DNA from: an uncultured Clostridia bacterium
Lineage (GTDB): Bacteria; Bacillota; Clostridia; UBA1381
Length of the DNA: 64,000 bases
Direction of reading: 5' to 3'
Assembly: GCA_947631235.1 (NCBI GenBank)
Contig: CANRKO010000005.1
Coordinates: forward strand, 1-64,000
How positions within the stretch are numbered: the first letter of the stretch is position 1; every line of letters starts with the position of its first letter. The notes under the pieces were generated by a model. That model searched no databases and was not told where the DNA came from. It saw only the letters and a list, made by a program, of their open reading frames with translations. Shown here piece after piece: positions 60,512-64,000 of the stretch. A program made the translations under genes and the position numbers.

Positions 60512-61342
60512 TTAGTTTGCGTGTTTAAGCGTTATAACCGTGAGTTCGGGGCGGTTGAACAGTCTCGGTATAGCCATCGGGTTGCCGATACCGCGGCTCA
60601 CGAGCATTTCGCAGCCTTCCGACGCGTACCTGCCCGACGTGTATTTCGGGAAAAACATGCCGCTGCTCGTCCAGCCGGATTTCGGCGCGACAATGCCGCG
60701 TCCGCCGGGAAGTCTAACCTGCCCGCCGTGCATATGCCCCGAAAGTATAAGGTCAAAGCCCTGGTCCTTAACGCAGTCAAACAGATTGGCGCGGTGGAAC
60801 AGAAGTATGTCGTAACCGTCGTAGCCGCGTATTTTCGCAAGACACTTGCGCACCGTCTCGCCCGCCTTTGTGGAATTGAGCGTGAACGGGTCGTCTATGC
60901 CCGACAGCGACACGCTCTCGCCGCCCGACTCCAATATGACGCGCTCGTTGTGCAGCGTCGTTACGCCCGCGTTCGCGATGTCGCGCTCAAAATCGTTGTA
61001 ATCATCGCGCCACACGTCATGGTTGCCGGTTACGGCGTACACCGGCGCGACCGACGCGATCCTCTCGCACAGGTGCAGCGCGGGAAGGTAGCTGCCCTCG
61101 TCGTCGGCAAGGTCGCCGGTAGACACTATAATATCGGGTTTTATATCGCGCACAGCGTCCGTAACGCCCGGCACGCTGTCGTTGTGGTAATCTGAAATCT
61201 GCGCTATTTTAAAGCCGTCGAAGGACATAGGTATCTTGTCCGAGGTGACGGTGTAATCCGTGACTTCGAGCCGTCTGTCTATACCCTGCGCCAGCATGAA
61301 CGCGCCGCCCGTCACGGCGGCAAATTTGAATAACCTACCCAT
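60512..61342 (-). CDS. Membrane-anchored metallophosphoesterase, YkuE-like
   Basis: This 276-aa calcineurin-like protein has an N-terminal hydrophobic anchor (FKFAAVTGGAFMLAQG) and metal motifs QISDYHND, STGDLADDEG, TGNHDVWRDDYN and LSGHMHGGQVRLP in order. Relatives such as YkuE and LpxH-like enzymes act on wall- or lipid-linked phosphoesters at the membrane. The ATG at 61342 has AAAGGGG 9 nt before it; an ATG at 61384 lacks such a site. It is the first gene of the unit running to the DUF2161 gene. Confidence 0.9.
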   Translation of the reverse strand: MGRLFKFAAVTGGAFMLAQGIDRRLEVTDYTVTSDKIPMSFDGFKIAQISDYHNDSVPGVTDAVRDIKPDIIVSTGDLADDEGSYLPALHLCERIASVAPVYAVTGNHDVWRDDYNDFERDIANAGVTTLHNERVILESGGESVSLSGIDDPFTLNSTKAGETVRKCLAKIRGYDGYDILLFHRANLFDCVKDQGFDLILSGHMHGGQVRLPGGRGIVAPKSGWTSSGMFFPKYTSGRYASEGCEMLVSRGIGNPMAIPRLFNRPELTVITLKHAN

Positions 61343-61476
61343 TCGGTTCGCCCCTTTGATGTTCTTATGTGGATAGTATACCACCTATTTAAAAGAAAAA
61401 CCACATTTTCAGAGAAATTTTCAATTTTTTTTGCGAATTTCGTCATGTTTTTATACGGTAGGAGCGGCATATCGAA

Positions 61477-61590
61477 AGCCTCCCCTACTAGGGGAGGTGG
61501 CGGCGAAGCCGACGGAAGGGTTTTGAAATTATTATAAAATAAACCCCTCAGTCACACTACGTGTGACAGCTCCCCTAATAGGGGAGCCTT
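61477..61590. repeat. MITE-like palindromic intergenic repeat, copy 2
   Basis: The left end CCTCCCCTACTAGGGGAGG and a GGCGGCGAAGCC-type hairpin are followed by an AT-rich centre. CAGTCACACTACGTGTGACAG and CTCCCCTAATAGGGGAG complete it. The layout matches copy 1 at 9620-9739. Flanking DNA 61385-61476 shows no gene. Confidence 0.75.
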
Positions 61591-61629
61591 ACGTAGGGGA
61601 TGGCGCCCTCGACGTCCCATTCTCGTAGG

Positions 61630-61678
61630 GGCGACCCTTGCGGTCGCCTGCATGACCCCCTCTCTCCGAGGGGGTCAT
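61630..61678. repeat. Two short hairpin repeats
   Basis: GGCGACC/GGTCGCC (61630-61648) is followed by ATGACCCCCTC/GAGGGGGTCAT (61652-61678). The second belongs to the same palindrome type as 28701-28897 and 16845-16874. Confidence 0.65.
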
Positions 61679-61735
61679 ACACCGCGTTATATTTCACACA
61701 AAAACGGCTTTAAATCAAACCGATTTTGATAAAAA

Positions 61736-61763
61736 TTTACAAAAAATTGTTTAACACTATAAA
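61736..61763 (+). promoter_or_regulatory. Promoter of hpf
   Basis: The -35 TTTACA (61736-61741) and -10 TATAAA (61758-61763) are 16 bp apart. The leader of about 55 nt is too short for the known raiA-motif RNA. Confidence 0.55.
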
Positions 61764-61826
61764 ACCGCGGGTAAATATAAAGTAACGGGGAAAATCTCCG
61801 TAAAGACACATAAGGAGTGAACAGTC

Positions 61827-62366
61827 ATGAAATTTGAAATTATCGGCAGACGCTACGATGTCACTGACAAAATCAAGGATTACGTCGAGAAAAAGCTTTC
61901 AAAGCTCGACAAATTTTTTAAAGATGAGACAAAGGCGAGGGTCGTAATCGGCACAATCAAAGAAAACGACTACATCGAGGCAACCATTTACGCGGGCGGC
62001 ATGATTTACAGAGCCGAAAAATCCGATAAAGAAATACTCGCCGCAATCGACGGCATCGTTGACGTTATTGAAAGACAAATCAGAAAGAACAAGACGCGTC
62101 TCGAAAAGAAGATTAAGAGAGAGGCTGTTTCGGACAATCACCTTATTACCGGCGGCACGTATGTTGACGGCGAGGAGACGGGCGAATTTGAGATTGTTAA
62201 GACAAAACGCTTTATCGTTAAGCCGATGAGCGTCGAGGAGGCAATTTTACAGATGAAACTTCTCGGACACAGTTTCTTCGTATTCAAAAATCAGGAGACC
62301 GACGAAATGAATATCATTTATGCGAGAAACGACGGCAAGTTCGCCGTAATCGAATCTATCGAATAA
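61827..62366 (+). CDS. hpf: Ribosome hibernation promoting factor, long form
   Basis: Long-form HPF dimerises 70S ribosomes into inactive 100S particles in stationary phase. The 179-aa protein has the N-terminal S30AE domain (GRRYDVTDKIKDYVEKKLSKLDKFF, KIRRNKTR-like basic region) and the C-terminal dimerisation domain (VVKTKRFIVKP-like VKTKRFIVKPMSVEEAILQMKLLGHSFFVF). AAGGAG precedes the ATG. In many Firmicutes (p)ppGpp or CodY influence this gene; no site could be named here. Confidence 0.96.
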   Translation: MKFEIIGRRYDVTDKIKDYVEKKLSKLDKFFKDETKARVVIGTIKENDYIEATIYAGGMIYRAEKSDKEILAAIDGIVDVIERQIRKNKTRLEKKIKREAVSDNHLITGGTYVDGEETGEFEIVKTKRFIVKPMSVEEAILQMKLLGHSFFVFKNQETDEMNIIYARNDGKFAVIESIE

Positions 62367-62382
62367 ATAAAAACGACGTTAA

Positions 62383-62426
62383 CGCTCCGGATTTGTTGCA
62401 GTTATAACTTATCCGGAGCGATTTTA
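62383..62426 (+). terminator. Terminator of hpf
   Basis: CGCTCCGGAT (62383-62392) and ATCCGGAGCG (62411-62420) form a perfect 10-bp stem, followed by ATTTTATT. Confidence 0.75.
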
Positions 62427-62448
62427 TTGTGAAAGGAGAAATACGATT

Positions 62449-63327
62449 ATGAAGAAAAACGTGACTCTACTTACCGCCTGCATACTGTGCGCCGCGGGAA
62501 TAGCCATAGGCGCGTGCGCGGACGAGGTGGTAGAAAAAATCCAGGCGGAGGTGCGGCAGGATTTTACCGTTAAGATTGACGGCGAGGTAAAGACATTTAA
62601 GAGCGCAGACGGTAAAACGGTCTACCCCATTCTGTACGAGGGAACGACGTATCTGCCGCTGCGTGCGATAGGCAATATGATGGGCAAAACGGTTTACTGG
62701 TACGAGGCCGATAAGCTGATTGAGCTAAAGGACGAGGGTTCGACCGTTACCGACGCCGACGTTATTGTGCAGGATAAGAACAACAACGGAAATAACGGTA
62801 ACGGAAACGGCAACGGCAACGGACAGCTCAACGCGGGTCTTACTCCGACAGCCGACGAGATAACGCTCGATAAGGCGAAGTCAATCGCGTTTGAAAAAGC
62901 GGGAGTGAAGGAAACGGACATTACTCTGACAAAGGCGCGTCTGGAGATGGACGACGGCATACGCAAGTACGATATTGAATTTGTCGATTTGAGACAGGAC
63001 AGCAAGAGCGTCGAGTACAGCGCGGAAATAAGAGCGAGCGACGGCGTGCTTATCGACTGGGACATTGACGAGAAGTATATGGCAGGCGGCAGCAGCGGCG
63101 CAGCCGGCGTTCCTTCGGGAGAGATAACGGCAGACCAAGCGAAAGCAATCGCGCTGCAAAAGGCGGGTCTCGCTGAAACGGACGTAACCGGCATGAAAGT
63201 CGAAACCGACATGGAGCATGGGGCTAAACGGTACGAGGTCGAGTTCAGGCAGGGCAAAAAAGAGTACAATGCCGAAATAAACGCGGCTGACGGCTCGATT
63301 ATCAAATGGGAAGTAGATAACGACTGA
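62449..63327 (+). CDS. Secreted stalk-domain protein with two PepSY domains
   Basis: The 292-aa protein has a signal peptide (MKKNVTLLTACILCAAGIAIGACA) and a copper amine oxidase-like N-terminal 'stalk' domain (FTVKIDGEVKTFKSADGKTVYPILYEGTTYLPLRAIGNMMG). An Asn/Gly linker (about residues 106-126) follows, then two PepSY domains (ITLDKAKSIAFEKAGV..; ITADQAKAIALQKAGL..). PepSY domains are thought to inhibit peptidases or bind surface proteins. No promoter was seen between the hpf terminator and the gene. It ends before a strong terminator. The role is unknown beyond an extracellular location. Confidence 0.87.
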   Translation: MKKNVTLLTACILCAAGIAIGACADEVVEKIQAEVRQDFTVKIDGEVKTFKSADGKTVYPILYEGTTYLPLRAIGNMMGKTVYWYEADKLIELKDEGSTVTDADVIVQDKNNNGNNGNGNGNGNGQLNAGLTPTADEITLDKAKSIAFEKAGVKETDITLTKARLEMDDGIRKYDIEFVDLRQDSKSVEYSAEIRASDGVLIDWDIDEKYMAGGSSGAAGVPSGEITADQAKAIALQKAGLAETDVTGMKVETDMEHGAKRYEVEFRQGKKEYNAEINAADGSIIKWEVDND

Positions 63328-63340
63328 TATTTTAAAATTC

Positions 63341-63376
63341 AAAACGAACCGTAATAATATGCGGTTCGTTTTTTTC
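63341..63376 (+). terminator. Terminator of the PepSY gene
   Basis: AAAACGAACCG (63341-63351) pairs with CGGTTCGTTTT (63362-63372), followed by T. Confidence 0.9.
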
Positions 63377-63440
63377 TGCGGCTGTAATTCAAATATTATC
63401 CTAAAAAGCGCAAATTTACCGCGTCTCATTCCGTTTGGGG

Positions 63441-63469
63441 TTGAAATTTTTTCGCAAAAGTGATAGAAT
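63441..63469 (+). promoter_or_regulatory. Promoter of aroC
   Basis: The -35 TTGAAA (63441-63446) and -10 TAGAAT (63464-63469) are 17 bp apart. Confidence 0.65.
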
Positions 63470-63520
63470 ATATAATGTATAAATATAGGCTTTTTTAGCC
63501 GATGAACGGAGACATGAATT

Positions 63521-64000
63521 ATGCTGAGATATTTTACCGCAGGAGAAACGCACGGCAAATGCCTGACCGTAATAGTCGAGGGTATGCCGTCGGGAGTAAG
63601 GATAAGTGTTGACAAGATAAACGATTTGCTCGCGAAACGTCAGAAGGGCTACGGACGCGGCGGACGTATGGCGATTGAAAAGGACACGGTCGAAATTCTT
63701 TCGGGCGTGCGCGGCGGCGTGACGCTCGGAAGTCCTGTCGCGATGAAAATTTCAAACCGCGACTGGGCAAACTGGGAGAAGATTATGGGTACGGAGGATT
63801 GTACCGACGACAGGAGCGTATCGTTCCCCCGCCCCGGTCACGCCGACCTAACGGGCGGCATGAAGTACAACCACCGCGATTTGAGGAACGTTCTCGAACG
63901 CGCGAGCGCGAGAGAGACAGCCGCGAGAGTGGCGGTCGGCGCGCTTGCGCGTCAGGCTCTCGAACCGTTCGGGATTGAATTTTTGAGCCACGTAAAGAGC
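63521..64000 (+). CDS. aroC: Chorismate synthase, 5' part (runs off the window)
   Basis: The first 160 codons read [20 protein letters not shown], the N-terminal signature of chorismate synthase. [25 protein letters not shown] (FMN/EPSP-binding region), [16 protein letters not shown] and [19 protein letters not shown] follow. The enzyme converts EPSP to chorismate, the branch point for aromatic amino acids. GGAG lies about 9 nt before the ATG at 63521. The gene is open to the window end without a stop. Confidence 0.96.
   Translation, partial: MLRYFTAGETHGKCLTVIVEGMPSGVRISVDKINDLLAKRQKGYGRGGRMAIEKDTVEILSGVRGGVTLGSPVAMKISNRDWANWEKIMGTEDCTDDRSVSFPRPGHADLTGGMKYNHRDLRNVLERASARETAARVAVGALARQALEPFGIEFLSHVKS

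Noticed and set aside
61680-61826. raiA-motif RNA upstream of hpf
   Set aside because: Only about 55 nt lie between the predicted transcription start and the ATG, and no extended structure was seen.
1-64000. CRISPR arrays, tRNA and rRNA genes
   Set aside because: No regularly spaced repeats and no recognisable tRNA or rRNA sequence were found on reading through both strands.

Overview
The window looks like chromosome of a low-to-moderate GC Firmicute of the class Clostridia, probably an anaerobic gut or rumen bacterium. The evidence is the Gram-positive gene set: ribonucleases Y and J, diadenylate cyclase CdaA with CdaR, class III fructose-1,6-bisphosphatase, RemB, long-form HPF, the two-subunit GlgC/GlgD glycogen pathway, a cobalamin-dependent MetH without activation domain, and SpoIIE/STAS partner-switching proteins. 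Shine-Dalgarno sites are strong, and many promoters match the sigma-A consensus with 17-bp spacers. No tRNA, rRNA or CRISPR was seen.

Layout. 1-1.9 kb: small mobile-type module (tyrosine recombinase, unknown 79-aa protein, divergent XRE regulator). 1.9-9.6 kb (minus): operon recJ-relA/spoT-yaaA-recF-remB-gyrB, without the usual dnaA-dnaN neighbours. 9.6-11.4 kb: MITE-like repeat, galU, two small membrane proteins. 11.5-14.8 kb (plus): metF-metH. 14.9-25.7 kb (minus): glycogen locus glgB-glgC-glgD-glgA-glgP plus a GH13 amylase. 25.7-28.7 kb (plus): rny with a long structured leader, then ymdB. 28.7-35.1 kb (minus): palindrome-rich intergenic block, then acyltransferase-mnmA-cdaA-cdaR-fbp read from one promoter. 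35.2-37.1 kb: rplM-rpsI and a toxin-antitoxin cassette that sits between two copies of the rpsI 3' end. 37.2-42.1 kb: MATE exporter, RNase J, AT-rich secreted SLH/stalk-domain protein. 42.2-47.9 kb: AraC regulator divergent from a 1612-aa secreted GH127-type beta-L-arabinofuranosidase. 48-57.9 kb: VanX-like lipoprotein, NlpC/P60 protein and a partner-switching cluster. 57.9-61.3 kb (minus): PAP2 phosphatase, DUF2161 protein, polysaccharide deacetylase, metallophosphoesterase. 61.4-64 kb: repeats, hpf, a PepSY protein and the start of aroC.

The most unusual content is the partner-switching cluster (50.5-57.9 kb). It contains two paralogous fusions of a STAS domain to an aminoglycoside-phosphotransferase-like kinase, a free STAS protein, a 943-aa membrane sensor carrying both a SpoIIE-type phosphatase and an RsbW-like kinase domain, an unrecognised 204-aa protein, and a secreted Tyr/Ser phosphatase between the two arms. 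The promoters of the two arms share 20 of 21 bases. No sigma factor gene is nearby, so the output is unknown. Other notable points are the 970-bp toxin-antitoxin insertion that rebuilds the rpsI end, lysine/alanine-rich tails on both GlgA and GlgB, and the rny leader.
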